Shown in pieces: positions 7,490 through 18,803 of a stretch of 64,000 nt of DNA. The stretch is from Salinicola peritrichatus. Lineage in GTDB: Bacteria; Pseudomonadota; Gammaproteobacteria; Pseudomonadales; Halomonadaceae. The DNA lies in contig NZ_PZJU01000049.1 of NCBI RefSeq assembly GCF_003206715.1, positions 1 to 64,000 on the forward strand, in the 5' to 3' direction. Within the stretch, counting starts at the first letter, position 1. Each line of letters opens with the position of its first letter. The translations under genes were made by a program, and so were the position numbers. Under the pieces are notes generated by a model, which saw nothing but the letters and a program-made list of their open reading frames with translations, was not told the origin of the DNA and searched no databases.

Positions 7490-8467
7490 TCAGATGACAC
7501 CGCTTCTGAGCAGATCATGCATATGTAGCGCGCCGATGGGATAACCGTCCTCGACCACGGCCAGGGCGGTGATCCGGTTGTCTTCCATGATCCGTACCGC
7601 TTCGGCGGCCAGCATCTCCGGGGAGACGGTCTTGCCGCCGCGGGTCATGACGTCGTCGACGCGCAGCATGGCGAAATCGCCGCGCTGATCCAGGGTCCGG
7701 CGCAAGTCGCCGTCGGTATAGACACCGATGAGCCTGCCCCGTTCATCGACCACGCAGGTAAAGCCCATGCCTTTGCGGGTCATCTCCAGCAGTGCCTCGC
7801 GCAGTGGGCTGCCGGCGGGCACGCTGGGCAGGCGCTCGCCGCCGTGCATCAGGTCGGCGACGCGCAGCAGCAGGCGCTTGCCCAGGGTGCCTCCCGGATG
7901 GGAGAGCGCAAAGTCCTCGGCGCTGAAACCGCGTGCCTCGAGCAGCGCCAGCGCCAGCGCGTCGCCCATCGCCAGGGCGGCGGTGGTCGAAGAGGTGGGC
8001 GCCAGATCGTGCGGGCAAGCTTCACGCGAAACGCCGACGTCGATATGCACGTCGCTGTAGCGCGCCAGCGTGGAGTGAGGGCGTCCGGTGAGACTGACCA
8101 AGGGCGATCCGAGGCGCTTGAACAGCGGTAGCAGGCCGGTGATCTCCTGGGTCTCGCCGGAGTTCGACAGCGCCACCACCACGTCTTCGCCGGTGATCAT
8201 GCCGAGGTCGCCGTGGCTGGCCTCGCCAGGATGGACGTAGAAAGCCGGCGAGCCGGTACTAGCGAAGGTCGCCGCCATCTTGCGCGCGATATGGCCCGAC
8301 TTGCCCATGCCGGTGACGATGATTCGCCCGCGGCAATCGAACAGCAGTCGACAGGCGTGGTCGAAACTGGCGTCGAGCTTGTCGATCAGCTCAAAGATGG
8401 CTTGCTGCTCGAGGGTCAAGGTGCGTCTGGCGCTGGCGCGAAAATCGAGAATGTCTGAATCGCTCAT
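7490..8467 (-). CDS. kdsD: D-arabinose 5-phosphate isomerase
   Basis: A 325-residue enzyme that converts ribulose 5-phosphate to arabinose 5-phosphate, the first step to the Kdo sugar of LPS. An N-terminal SIS domain (about 40-180; GMGKSGHIARK, ALSNSGET, and SHPGGTLGKRL with the conserved His) is followed by two CBS domains (about 210-325). The start ATG at 8467 (MSDSDILDFR) gives the family length; the frame stays open upstream, but that stretch is untypical. It heads kdsD-lptCAB and is divergent from mlaF. Confidence 0.95.
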   Translation of the reverse strand: MSDSDILDFRASARRTLTLEQQAIFELIDKLDASFDHACRLLFDCRGRIIVTGMGKSGHIARKMAATFASTGSPAFYVHPGEASHGDLGMITGEDVVVALSNSGETQEITGLLPLFKRLGSPLVSLTGRPHSTLARYSDVHIDVGVSREACPHDLAPTSSTTAALAMGDALALALLEARGFSAEDFALSHPGGTLGKRLLLRVADLMHGGERLPSVPAGSPLREALLEMTRKGMGFTCVVDERGRLIGVYTDGDLRRTLDQRGDFAMLRVDDVMTRGGKTVSPEMLAAEAVRIMEDNRITALAVVEDGYPIGALHMHDLLRSGVI

Positions 8468-8701
8468 GTCGTGGGTCCGGGTTTCCCTGAACGGTAGGGC
8501 GGCGGCCTGAAGGAGGTCGGTGGGCAACGCCACTTTTTCACAATGCGGACGAGTATACCTTTGATCGCACTGTGTTTCGTCTTCTGTCGTAGTGGCTACC
8601 GGTCGTTGCCGAGCGGTGGCGACAGCGTGTCGGCTGGTCGCTGTCGGCAAGGTTAGGATACAATGTTCGATAATCTATCGGATCAGAGTGGTGGATGGCG
8701 C

Positions 8702-9517
8702 ATGGATGACCCGATCATGGTCGAGGTCGAGAATCTGCATTTTTCCCGCGGCAATACAGAGATATTCCGCGGTGTCGATCTGCAGATTCCGCTTGGCAAG
8801 ATAACCGCCATCATGGGGCCGAGCGGCACCGGCAAGACCACGTTGTTGAAGCTTATCGGCGGACAGCTGGTGCCTGATCAAGGGCAGATCCTGATCGATG
8901 GCCAGGACGTTCACAAACTGTCGCGGCGCTCGCTGTTCAAGTTGCGTCGGCGCATGGGCATGCTGTTCCAAAGCGGCGCGCTGTTCTCGGATCTGGATGT
9001 GTTCGAGAATGTGGCGTTCCCGTTGCGCGTGCATACTGAACTGCCGAACGCGATGATTCGCGACATCGTGCTGATGAAGCTGCAGGCGGTCGGCCTGCGT
9101 GGCGCGCGCCACCTGATGCCTTCCGAGCTTTCCGGCGGCATGGCGCGGCGGGTGGCGTTGGCGCGCGCGGTGGCGCTGGATCCCGATCTGGTGCTCTACG
9201 ACGAACCTTTCGTCGGTCAGGACCCGATCTCGATGGGCGTGCTGGTGCAGTTGATCAAGAAGGTCAACCAGGCGCTTGGGCTGACCGCGATCGTGGTCTC
9301 CCACGACATCAAGGAGACGCTGTCGATCGCCGACTACGTCTACATCATCGCCGATGGCAAGGTCATGGCCCATGGCACGCCGCAGACGCTCGATGTCGAC
9401 GACGACGCCCACGTCAAGCAGTTCGTGCATGGCGAGCCTGACGGGCCGGTGCCGTTTCACTATCCGGCGCCGGATTTCTTTGACGACATTCTGGCGCCGG
9501 CGGGGCAGTTCTCATGA
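8702..9517 (+). CDS. mlaF: Phospholipid transport ATPase MlaF
   Basis: A 271-residue ABC ATPase of the MlaFEDB complex, which moves phospholipids to keep outer-membrane asymmetry. Walker A is GPSGTGKTT, the signature is [15 protein letters not shown], and Walker B is [14 protein letters not shown] chose the ATG at 8702 (MDDPIMVEV) after GGTGGATGG; an upstream ATG at 8663 would add 13 residues and falls on a -10-like TACAAT. First gene of mlaFEDCB, overlapping mlaE by four bases. Confidence 0.94.
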   Translation: MDDPIMVEVENLHFSRGNTEIFRGVDLQIPLGKITAIMGPSGTGKTTLLKLIGGQLVPDQGQILIDGQDVHKLSRRSLFKLRRRMGMLFQSGALFSDLDVFENVAFPLRVHTELPNAMIRDIVLMKLQAVGLRGARHLMPSELSGGMARRVALARAVALDPDLVLYDEPFVGQDPISMGVLVQLIKKVNQALGLTAIVVSHDIKETLSIADYVYIIADGKVMAHGTPQTLDVDDDAHVKQFVHGEPDGPVPFHYPAPDFFDDILAPAGQFS

Positions 9518-10296
9518 TCGATCATATTGCCTTGCTCGGCCGCGCCACGCTCGACACGCTGAGTGCCATTGGCCGTGCCGGGCTCTTCCTGGTGCAGTCC
9601 ATCTTCTGCCTGCCCTCGCGCGAAGGCTTCTATCTTTGGGTGCGGCAGATGCACTTCGTCGGCGTGATGTCGGTGGCGATCGTGTTGGTATCGGGGCTGT
9701 TCATCGGCATGGTGCTGGCGCTGCAGGGGTATACCATTCTGGTGGGCTTCGGCGCCGATGAGGCGCTGGGGCAGATGGTGGCGCTGTCGCTGGTGCGGGA
9801 GCTGGCGCCGGTGGTCGCCGCGCTGCTGTTTGCCGGGCGCGCCGGCTCGGCGCTCACGGCCGAGATCGGCCTGATGAAGGCGACGGAGCAGTTGACCAGC
9901 ATGGAAATGATCGGCGTCGATCCGCTGCGCCGTATCGTCGCTCCACGCCTGTGGGCCGGCTTCGTTTCGTTGCCGATCCTGACCGTGATCTTCGGCGTGG
10001 TCGGGATCTGGGGCGGCTATCTGGTCGGCGTGGACTGGCTCGGCGTCTACGAGGGTTCGTACTGGAGCAACATGCAGGACAGCGTCGATTTCGTCGACGA
10101 TGTGCTCAACGGCATGGTCAAGAGTCTGGTGTTCGGGCTGGTCGTCACCTGGATCGCGGTGTTCCAGGGCTACGACCTGATTCCCACCTCGGAAGGGATT
10201 TCGCGCGCGACCACTCGCACGGTGGTGTATGCCTCGCTGGCGGTATTGGGGCTCGACTTCGTGCTTACCGCATTGATGTTTGGAGATTTGGGATGA
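9514..10296 (+). CDS. mlaE: Phospholipid transport permease MlaE
   Basis: A 260-residue inner-membrane permease (MlaE/DUF140 family) with about five to six membrane helices; the conserved stretch [19 protein letters not shown] is visible as [19 protein letters not shown]. It forms the core dimer of the MlaFEDB ABC complex. Its ATG overlaps the mlaF stop (ATGA), and its stop overlaps the mlaD start (ATGA), so the three are tightly coupled. Confidence 0.95.
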   Translation: MIDHIALLGRATLDTLSAIGRAGLFLVQSIFCLPSREGFYLWVRQMHFVGVMSVAIVLVSGLFIGMVLALQGYTILVGFGADEALGQMVALSLVRELAPVVAALLFAGRAGSALTAEIGLMKATEQLTSMEMIGVDPLRRIVAPRLWAGFVSLPILTVIFGVVGIWGGYLVGVDWLGVYEGSYWSNMQDSVDFVDDVLNGMVKSLVFGLVVTWIAVFQGYDLIPTSEGISRATTRTVVYASLAVLGLDFVLTALMFGDLG

Positions 10297-10754
10297 AGCG
10301 CAACAGCGTACTCGAACTGGGTGTCGGCATTTTCATGCTGGCGGGCATCCTGGGCCTGGTCTTTCTCGGGCTGCGGGTCAGTGGTCTCGGCGTCGGCGTA
10401 CCCAACGACACTTTCACCCTGACCGCCAACTTCGCCAACATCGGCGGTCTGCGGCCACAAGCCAAGGTCACCATGTCCGGCGTGCGCGTCGGCAGGGTCA
10501 CCGACATCGAGCTCGACCCCAAATGGTTCGATGCCAAGGTCACCATGCAGCTGGACGCGGAATACGACGGCAAGCTGTCCGACGATACCACGGCGGCGAT
10601 CCTGACTTCCGGGCTGCTGGGAGAGCAGTACATCGGCCTGACCGTCGGCGGATCTCCGGATATGCTGCATGATGGCGACGTCATCCACGACACCCAGCAG
10701 GCGCTGGTGCTGGAGGAGCTCATCCAGCAGTTCGTGTCGAACATGGCCAAGTGA
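10293..10754 (+). CDS. mlaD: MCE-domain lipid-binding protein MlaD
   Basis: A 153-residue protein with an N-terminal membrane anchor (about 9-28) and one MCE domain (about 38-118; [25 protein letters not shown]). MlaD forms a hexamer on MlaE that receives or donates lipid to MlaC. The pore-loop motif [10 protein letters not shown] is present. It is slightly shorter than E. coli MlaD (183), lacking most of the C-terminal tail, as in Pseudomonas. Confidence 0.94.
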   Translation: MKRNSVLELGVGIFMLAGILGLVFLGLRVSGLGVGVPNDTFTLTANFANIGGLRPQAKVTMSGVRVGRVTDIELDPKWFDAKVTMQLDAEYDGKLSDDTTAAILTSGLLGEQYIGLTVGGSPDMLHDGDVIHDTQQALVLEELIQQFVSNMAK

Positions 10755-10774
10755 TCGAAGACAAGGAGTCAGTG

Positions 10775-11455
10775 ATGAAAACGACCTTCAAGCGTTACCG
10801 CCAGGATGGGCTGGGCGCGGCTATCCTGTTGCTGGCGGCATTCCTCGCCTTTTTTGCCACTACGTTCGCCACTACGGCGCAAGCGCAGCAGACACCGACC
10901 GAGGTGATCCGACAGAGCGTCGATTCGTTGATGTCGGAACTCGAAGGCAAGAAGGATTACTACGCCCAGCACGAGGGCGAACTGGCGCAGCTTGTCGATA
11001 GCAATATGGAAAAGGTGGCCGATTTCCGTTATATCGGCGCCAGTGTGATGGGGCGCTATTTCCGGGGGGCGACGCCGGAGCAGCGTACGCGCTTCGTCGA
11101 TGTCTTCCGCAAGACCCTGATCGATACCTATGCCAAAGGATTGGTGACCTTCGACTACCAGACGCTGCGTGTCTTGGATAGCGAGAGCGCCGGCCGCTAC
11201 GAGGATCAGGCCTCCGTGCCGATGGAAGTCGTCTCCACCGACGGCAAGACCTATCCGGTCAATTTCACGCTGCGCCAGAGCGATGGCCAGTGGAAAGTGG
11301 TCAATGTCATCGTCAATGGCATCAACCTCGGTCTGACCTTCCGCAATCAGTTCGATCAGTCGATGCGTGACCACGACCGCGACATTGATGCGGTCATCGA
11401 CAACTGGGCGCCGCAAGTCGGCACCGAAGAGCTCGAGCAGGGCGGCGACGCGTGA
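10775..11455 (+). CDS. mlaC: Periplasmic phospholipid shuttle MlaC
   Basis: A 226-residue exported MlaC/Ttg2D-family protein. The signal peptide runs to about residue 37 (cut near AQA-QQ); the mature part has the lipid-binding fold (RYFRGATPEQRTRF, TYPVNFTLRQSDGQWKV). It carries phospholipid between MlaA at the outer membrane and MlaD. The ATG at 10775 follows AAGGAG; an in-frame ATG at 10751 overlaps mlaD but has no better site. MlaA is not in this window. Confidence 0.94.
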   Translation: MKTTFKRYRQDGLGAAILLLAAFLAFFATTFATTAQAQQTPTEVIRQSVDSLMSELEGKKDYYAQHEGELAQLVDSNMEKVADFRYIGASVMGRYFRGATPEQRTRFVDVFRKTLIDTYAKGLVTFDYQTLRVLDSESAGRYEDQASVPMEVVSTDGKTYPVNFTLRQSDGQWKVVNVIVNGINLGLTFRNQFDQSMRDHDRDIDAVIDNWAPQVGTEELEQGGDA

Positions 11456-11814
11456 CTATATTGCTCCAGCGTGAAGATGCCACGCTCGAGATCGTCGACG
11501 ATCACGTGTTGACGATCCGCGGCGAGGCGGACTTCGACAGTGCCGGACCGCTCGCTCGGGCGGGCCGGCACTGGCTGGCGGATCAAGGCGCCGAGACCGA
11601 AGTCTCGTTCGATCTGACCGAGGTCAGGATCGCCAGTAGTGCCGTGCTCAGCGTATTGCTGGTATGGGTGCGCAGCGTCCAGAAACATTCGCTGCGTCTG
11701 CAGCGCGTCTCGCTATCGCCGCCGTTGCAGCGGCTGATGGACATCACCGAGCTCGCACCGCTGCTACCGGCCAAGGAAACCACCTGCAGCGAACTGGCGG
11801 ATTCTTCCCGCTAG
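11452..11814 (+). CDS. mlaB: STAS-domain protein MlaB
   Basis: A 120-residue STAS-domain protein that binds MlaF and is needed for ATPase complex assembly and activity. The conserved core (VSFDLTEVRIASSAVLSVLL) includes the Ser/Thr loop typical of STAS proteins. The start is GTG, overlapping the mlaC stop (GTGA). It closes the mlaFEDCB operon; ibaG follows after 144 bases. Confidence 0.9.
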   Translation: MTILLQREDATLEIVDDHVLTIRGEADFDSAGPLARAGRHWLADQGAETEVSFDLTEVRIASSAVLSVLLVWVRSVQKHSLRLQRVSLSPPLQRLMDITELAPLLPAKETTCSELADSSR

Positions 11815-11958
11815 ACCCGCCAAGGCGTTCTCGCCTCTCGATCGCCGGCTTGCGACGTTTTTGCATGCCGGCGACATCGCCAAGATAGGGCGCTTTCCGC
11901 TACCATGTGGCGCTTTCCCTGCGCATCCGGCGCAGCAGTCATAAGGGAGCCGATTGAC

Positions 11959-12216
11959 ATGCAACCCAGCGACGTCAAAAGCCGCCTCGAGGAACGAATC
12001 GACGGCTGCGAATTTCATATCCAGGGCGAAGGCTGCAACTTTCAGGTGATCGCCGTGGGCGAAGTCTTCGATGGCTTGAGCAAGGTCAAGAGCCAGCAGT
12101 TGATCTACGGCGCGCTTGCCGCGGAGATCGCCTCCGGCGCGCTGCATGCCATCAGCATCAAGACCTTTACGCCGGCACAGTGGCGGAGTGCCCCGGAGAA
12201 CGTGGGAGAACACTGA
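11959..12216 (+). CDS. ibaG: BolA-family protein IbaG
   Basis: An 85-residue BolA-fold protein (KH-like). Cys16 and Cys27 lie in the region where BolA relatives and monothiol glutaredoxins hold a [2Fe-2S] cluster; the conserved His in GALHAISIKT is present. E. coli IbaG (YrbA) is acid-induced and sits in the same place between mlaB and murA. The start at 11959 follows AGGGAG; the upstream in-frame ATG at 11905 has no ribosome site. The stop codon is the first base pair of palindromic repeat B. Confidence 0.9.
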   Translation: MQPSDVKSRLEERIDGCEFHIQGEGCNFQVIAVGEVFDGLSKVKSQQLIYGALAAEIASGALHAISIKTFTPAQWRSAPENVGEH

Positions 12217-12336
12217 GAAACGGCTGCGCTAGCCCATGCTGCGTTCAAATTCGCCTCACAATGCTCATTTACTGCTTGTAAACTGCGCTTGTTCGACGAA
12301 TTTCGCCTTGCCTGGGCGTCGCTCGCCACGTTTCTC
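12215..12336. repeat. Palindromic intergenic repeat, copy B (short form)
   Basis: The ends GAGAAACG (12215) and CGTTTCTC (ending 12336) are exact complements, and CAAATTCG/CGAATTT pair further in. The core AATGCTCATTTAC..GTAAACTGCGC is shared with the other copies. It lacks the two inner hairpins of copies A and D. It begins on the ibaG stop codon and ends 81 bases before murA; it may give the ibaG transcript its 3' end. Confidence 0.85.
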
Positions 12337-12408
12337 GGCATCCTCCGAGGGATTCCGATCGCGCCGGCTCGTGCTCGCCCGCGCGACCCTCTCTATTCGA
12401 TTGTATAG

Positions 12409-13680
<1,272 letters not shown>

Positions 13681-13836
13681 GAACCTGTCTACGATCTGCT
13701 GCGCGTCGGCCAAACATTGTTGAAAACACTTTCGGAATGCTCATTTAGCCCCATGTAAACTCGTACGCGAGCCCGGTCCTTTCCTCAAGTGTTTCCGCCT
13801 CGTTTGGCTCTAGCTCGCGAGATCGTAAACAGATTC
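13681..13836. repeat. Palindromic intergenic repeat, copy C (short form)
   Basis: It begins on the base after the murA stop. The outer ends GAACCTGTCTACGATCT and AGATCGTAAACAGATTC pair except for two bases; further in, GGCCAAAC/GTTTGGCTC and AAACACTT/AAGTGTTT pair. The core AATGCTCATTTA..TGTAAACTC is the most diverged of the four copies. It ends 21 bases before hisG. Confidence 0.8.
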
Positions 13837-13857
13837 CAGGCGACGATTTAGGTAACG

Positions 13858-14511
13858 ATGACCATGAGTGATCAATTGATTCTCGCGCTTTCCAAAGGGC
13901 GTATTCTCGAGGGGACGCTACCGTTGCTGGCGGATGCCGGCATCGTGCCGGCGGACGATTTCGGCAAGAGCCGCAAGCTGCTGTTCGATACCAACCTGGC
14001 CAACGTCAAGCTGGTGGTGATTCGTGCCGTCGACGTGCCCACCTATGTGCAGTTGGGTGCGGCCGACCTCGGTGTCGCCGGAAAGGATGTGCTGCTCGAG
14101 CACGGCGCCGAGGGGCTCTACGAACCGCTCGATCTCGAGATTTCACGCTGTCGCTTGATGACCGCGGGCATCGTCGGTGCCCAGCCGGCCCGCGCCAAGC
14201 GCCGCGTGGCGACCAAGTTCGTCAACGTGGCGCGGCGCTACTATGCCGAGCAGGGCATTCAGGCCGAAGTGATCAAGCTCTACGGGGCAATGGAGCTGGC
14301 GCCGCTGATGAATCTGGCCGATGAGATCGTCGATATCGTCGACACCGGCAATACCCTGCGTGCCAACGGCATGGAGCCGCGCGAGCTGATCGAGAACATC
14401 ACTACCCGGCTGGTGGTCAACAAGGCATCGATGACGATGAAGCACGCGCATTTGAAACCGTTGATCGAGCGCCTGCGCGGGGCCGTCAGTAAGCGTCGCG
14501 AAAGCGCTTGA
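13858..14511 (+). CDS. hisG: ATP phosphoribosyltransferase, short form
   Basis: A 217-residue (or 215 from ATG 13864) catalytic subunit for the first step of histidine synthesis, ATP + PRPP. It has the periplasmic-binding-protein-like fold ([42 protein letters not shown]). It lacks the C-terminal regulatory domain of the long form, so it should need a HisZ partner, which is not in this window. It is followed by hisD, 49 bases downstream. Confidence 0.95.
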   Translation: MTMSDQLILALSKGRILEGTLPLLADAGIVPADDFGKSRKLLFDTNLANVKLVVIRAVDVPTYVQLGAADLGVAGKDVLLEHGAEGLYEPLDLEISRCRLMTAGIVGAQPARAKRRVATKFVNVARRYYAEQGIQAEVIKLYGAMELAPLMNLADEIVDIVDTGNTLRANGMEPRELIENITTRLVVNKASMTMKHAHLKPLIERLRGAVSKRRESA

Positions 14512-14560
14512 GTCCGATCGGCAGATTGCAGAGCCGGCAGTCTTTAAAGAGAGTAGCCAG

Positions 14561-15871
14561 ATGAGCCAAACGTCAACCATTGCCCGCCTGACGACGCGGG
14601 ATGCCGATTTCGATACACGCCTGGAGACGCTGCTGGCCTGGGAGGGCGTTTCCGATCAGCAGGTTGTGGCCCGCGTCGACGAGATCATCGCCGCTATCCG
14701 GCAGCGTGGCGATGCCGCCCTGGTCGAGTACACCAACCGCTTTGACCGGTTGAGCGCCGACGACGTCGAAGCGCTGACGCTGACCGCCGGGCGTCTCCAG
14801 GCGGCATTCGACGGTCTGCCGCAGGAACAGCGCGTGGCGCTCGAGCACGCCGCCCAGCGTATCCGTGCCTACCATGAACGACAGAAGCCGAGCTCGTGGC
14901 AGTACGAGGAAGCCGACGGTACCGTGCTGGGGCAGAAAGTGACGCCGATCGAGCGTGTCGGCATCTACGTGCCCGGCGGCAAGGCCGCTTACCCTTCATC
15001 GGTATTGATGAACGCCATTCCCGCCGATGTGGCCGGGGTGCGTGAAATCATCATGGTGGTGCCGACGCCCGATGGTGTGGTCAACGAGCTGGTACTGGCG
15101 GCGGCGCATCTCTCCGGCGTCGAGCGGGTGTTCACCGTCGGCGGTGCCCAGGCGATTGCGGCGCTGGCCTACGGCACCGGGAGCGTGCCTCGGGTCGACA
15201 AGATCGTCGGGCCGGGCAACATCTATGTAGCGACCGCCAAGCGTGCGGTGTTCGGCCAGGTCGGGATCGACATGATCGCCGGGCCTTCGGAGATTCTGGT
15301 CGTTTCCGATGGTGGCACCGACCCCGAGTGGCTGGCGATGGATCTGTTCTCCCAGGCCGAGCACGACGAGGATGCCCAGGCGATCCTGGTGACCTGGGAC
15401 GCCGAACACCTGGAAGCCGTGGCGCAAGCCATCGAGCGTCTGCTGCCGAGCATGGAGCGCGAGGCGATCATTCGCGAATCGCTGTCGCGGCGCGGGGCGT
15501 TGATCCTGTGCGAAGGGCGCGAACAGGCGGTCGCGCTGGTCGACCGTATCGCTCCCGAGCATCTGGAACTGTCGGTGGAGGCTCCCGAGGAGATGGCGCA
15601 GGCGGTACGTCACGCCGGCGCCATCTTCATGGGCCGCTACACAGCGGAAGTTCTGGGGGATTATTGTGCCGGCCCCAATCATGTGCTGCCGACCTCCGGT
15701 ACCGCGCGTTTCTCTTCGCCGCTGGGCGTCTACGACTTCCAGAAGCGCTCTTCACTGATCCAGTGCTCGCCGGAGGGCGCCGATGTGCTGGGGCGGACTG
15801 CCGCGGTACTGGCACGGGGCGAGTCGCTGACCGCCCACGCACGCTCGGCCGAGAACCGGCTCAAGCGCTGA
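14561..15871 (+). CDS. hisD: Histidinol dehydrogenase
   Basis: A 436-residue NAD- and zinc-dependent enzyme for the last two steps of histidine synthesis. Conserved blocks include [31 protein letters not shown], the zinc/catalytic [10 protein letters not shown], and APEHLEL. The length is typical. In Pseudomonas hisC follows directly; here the next gene, algW, is convergent, so hisC has been lost from this place or moved. Confidence 0.97.
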   Translation: MSQTSTIARLTTRDADFDTRLETLLAWEGVSDQQVVARVDEIIAAIRQRGDAALVEYTNRFDRLSADDVEALTLTAGRLQAAFDGLPQEQRVALEHAAQRIRAYHERQKPSSWQYEEADGTVLGQKVTPIERVGIYVPGGKAAYPSSVLMNAIPADVAGVREIIMVVPTPDGVVNELVLAAAHLSGVERVFTVGGAQAIAALAYGTGSVPRVDKIVGPGNIYVATAKRAVFGQVGIDMIAGPSEILVVSDGGTDPEWLAMDLFSQAEHDEDAQAILVTWDAEHLEAVAQAIERLLPSMEREAIIRESLSRRGALILCEGREQAVALVDRIAPEHLELSVEAPEEMAQAVRHAGAIFMGRYTAEVLGDYCAGPNHVLPTSGTARFSSPLGVYDFQKRSSLIQCSPEGADVLGRTAAVLARGESLTAHARSAENRLKR

Positions 15872-15899
15872 GCGCCGGTTTCGTCACTTCCATACCATC

Positions 15900-15921
15900 A
15901 TCGCCGCCCTCGGGCGGCGAT
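15900..15921. terminator. Hairpin between convergent hisD and algW
   Basis: Perfect 9-base stem ATCGCCGCC / GGCGGCGAT with a four-base loop, placed between two convergent genes. It has no T-run on either side, so it could slow polymerase in both directions but is not a classical intrinsic terminator. Confidence 0.45.
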
Positions 15922-15935
15922 CTCGTTGATGGGCG

Positions 15936-17276
<1,341 letters not shown>

Positions 17277-17354
17277 GCGCGGAATCCTTAAACTAAGGCC
17301 GTTTGGCGCGGGGCGCCAGTGTAACATTCAACGACACGGTTCGCTGGAGGCGAG

Positions 17355-18113
17355 ATGATTTCGCGGCACACGCTTCAACGCACGATCGACACCGAGCTGC
17401 GCATCGACGCATTCAAGGACTACACGGTCAATGGCTTGCAGGTCGAGGGGAGAGAGACGGTCGGCCGCATCATGACCGGAGTGACGGCCTGTCAGGCGTT
17501 GCTCGACGAGGCCGTGGAGTGGGGTGCGGATGCGCTGTTGGTCCATCATGGCTATTTCTGGAAGAACGAGCCGGTGAGCGTTACCGGCATGAAACGGAAG
17601 CGCTTCGCCACGCTGCTCAAGCACGACCTGAACCTGCTTGCCTATCACCTGCCGCTGGATGCGCACGCCGCGCTCGGCAACAACGCTTGTCTCGGACGGC
17701 GCCTGGGGCTCGAGGTCGAGCGCTGTCTCGACGGTGAGTTGGGGCAGGGGCTGTTGTGGATGGGCTCGCCAGACGAAGCGATCGACAGTCGGGCGCTGGC
17801 GGCGCGGGTCGAGTCGGCACTGGGGCGGCGGCCGACGTTGATCGAGGGGCATCAGCGCGAACTGGGCAAGATCGCCTGGTGTACCGGCGGCGCGCAGGAC
17901 ATGCTGCCGTTGGCGGCCGAGGCGGGCGCCGATGCGTTCATCTCCGGCGAGATTTCCGAGCGCACCACACACATGGCGCGGGAAATGGGCGTGACCTATA
18001 TCGCGGCGGGTCACCATGCCACCGAACGCGACGGTATTCGGGCTCTGGGGGAGTGGCTGGTCGAACGTCTGGGCGTCGAGCATCAGTTCGTCGACATCGA
18101 CAACCCGGCTTGA
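17355..18113 (+). CDS. Nif3-like dinuclear metal-center protein YbgI
   Basis: A 252-residue NIF3/YbgI family protein starting MISRHTLQRTIDTELRIDAF. The metal ligands are visible as LLVHHGYFW (His-His), YHLPLDAH, and near the end GHHATERDG. Members form toroidal hexamers with two metal ions per subunit; the biochemical role is unsettled (GTP cyclohydrolase-like activity was proposed for some). The length is normal for the short bacterial form. GGAGGCGAG precedes the ATG. Divergent from algW and convergent with zapG. Confidence 0.88.
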   Translation: MISRHTLQRTIDTELRIDAFKDYTVNGLQVEGRETVGRIMTGVTACQALLDEAVEWGADALLVHHGYFWKNEPVSVTGMKRKRFATLLKHDLNLLAYHLPLDAHAALGNNACLGRRLGLEVERCLDGELGQGLLWMGSPDEAIDSRALAARVESALGRRPTLIEGHQRELGKIAWCTGGAQDMLPLAAEAGADAFISGEISERTTHMAREMGVTYIAAGHHATERDGIRALGEWLVERLGVEHQFVDIDNPA

Positions 18114-18121
18114 AATGAATA

Positions 18122-18158
18122 CCGCCGGCCGCAAATCGTCGAACTTGCAGGCCGGCGG
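18122..18158. terminator. Hairpin between convergent ybgI and zapG
   Basis: A perfect 9-base stem CCGCCGGCC / GGCCGGCGG with a 19-base loop lies between the two stop codons. It has no flanking T-run; possible bidirectional transcript end. Confidence 0.4.
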
Positions 18159-18176
18159 GGCTGACTGGCTGGTGGA

Positions 18177-18626
18177 TCAGTAGCGGGGCGGTGGCGTCAC
18201 GCTTTCCTGTTCGTCCTTGCGTTTACGAATACCATAGTCCTCGGCCAGCGTTCCCTGGTTGCCGTCGGCGTAATCCCGAGGGACCTGGGGTACATCGATT
18301 TCCTCGGCGTCTTCGTCATTGTTGCCATGCAGGCGACGCTTGAGTTGCAGATCGTCGACCAGGCGATCCGCGCCTTGAGCCAAATGATGTTCGAGCTCAT
18401 GACTCTGACGCTGAATACTCGATGCCAGGTCGGCCGCCTTGGCGAAATGATCGTTCAGCGCATCCTTGACCTGATTCAATTCCAGCTCGGTTTCGGCCAG
18501 CCGCTGCCGAACTTTCTGATTACGCGCCACATTGGCATTCAGCAGATGATAGCAAAGGGCGCCGATACCGATGCCCGCCAGGAAGCAGGCGATGGCCAGA
18601 ATCCAATCGATATTGCTTTCGTTCAC
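18177..18626 (-). CDS. zapG: ZapG/YhcB envelope-division protein (DUF1043), GTG start
   Basis: A 149-residue protein: one membrane helix (about 9-26, ILAIACFLAGIGIGALCYHL), then a long coiled coil (about 30-100) and an acidic, unstructured tail. This is the YhcB/ZapG layout; E. coli YhcB is 132 residues and interacts with division and peptidoglycan elongation proteins. The GTG at 18626 is chosen because AAGGAG lies six bases upstream; the open frame continues far upstream, but that is antisense to zapE. Divergent from zapE. Confidence 0.88.
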   Translation of the reverse strand: MNESNIDWILAIACFLAGIGIGALCYHLLNANVARNQKVRQRLAETELELNQVKDALNDHFAKAADLASSIQRQSHELEHHLAQGADRLVDDLQLKRRLHGNNDEDAEEIDVPQVPRDYADGNQGTLAEDYGIRKRKDEQESVTPPPRY

Positions 18627-18736
18627 AATGCGCTCCTTGTCGTCGTGCCCCGGCACGACCAGTCCTGTAGATCGGTACAGGGCCATTATATCGACCCGCT
18701 TGGTGACCGGGTCAAACCTTCCGCGCGTGCTAGGCA

Positions 18737-18765
18737 CTGTCAAGACTTTCGTCGAACGGTATAAT
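18737..18765 (+). promoter_or_regulatory. Candidate sigma-70 promoter for zapE
   Basis: CTGTCA (18737-18742), 17-base spacer, and a perfect TATAAT (18760-18765). Transcription would start near 18772, about 32 bases before the zapE ATG. Confidence 0.6.
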
Positions 18766-18803
18766 CCCCGCCACATGTTTCGACCCGAGGTCACGACACC
18801 GAC

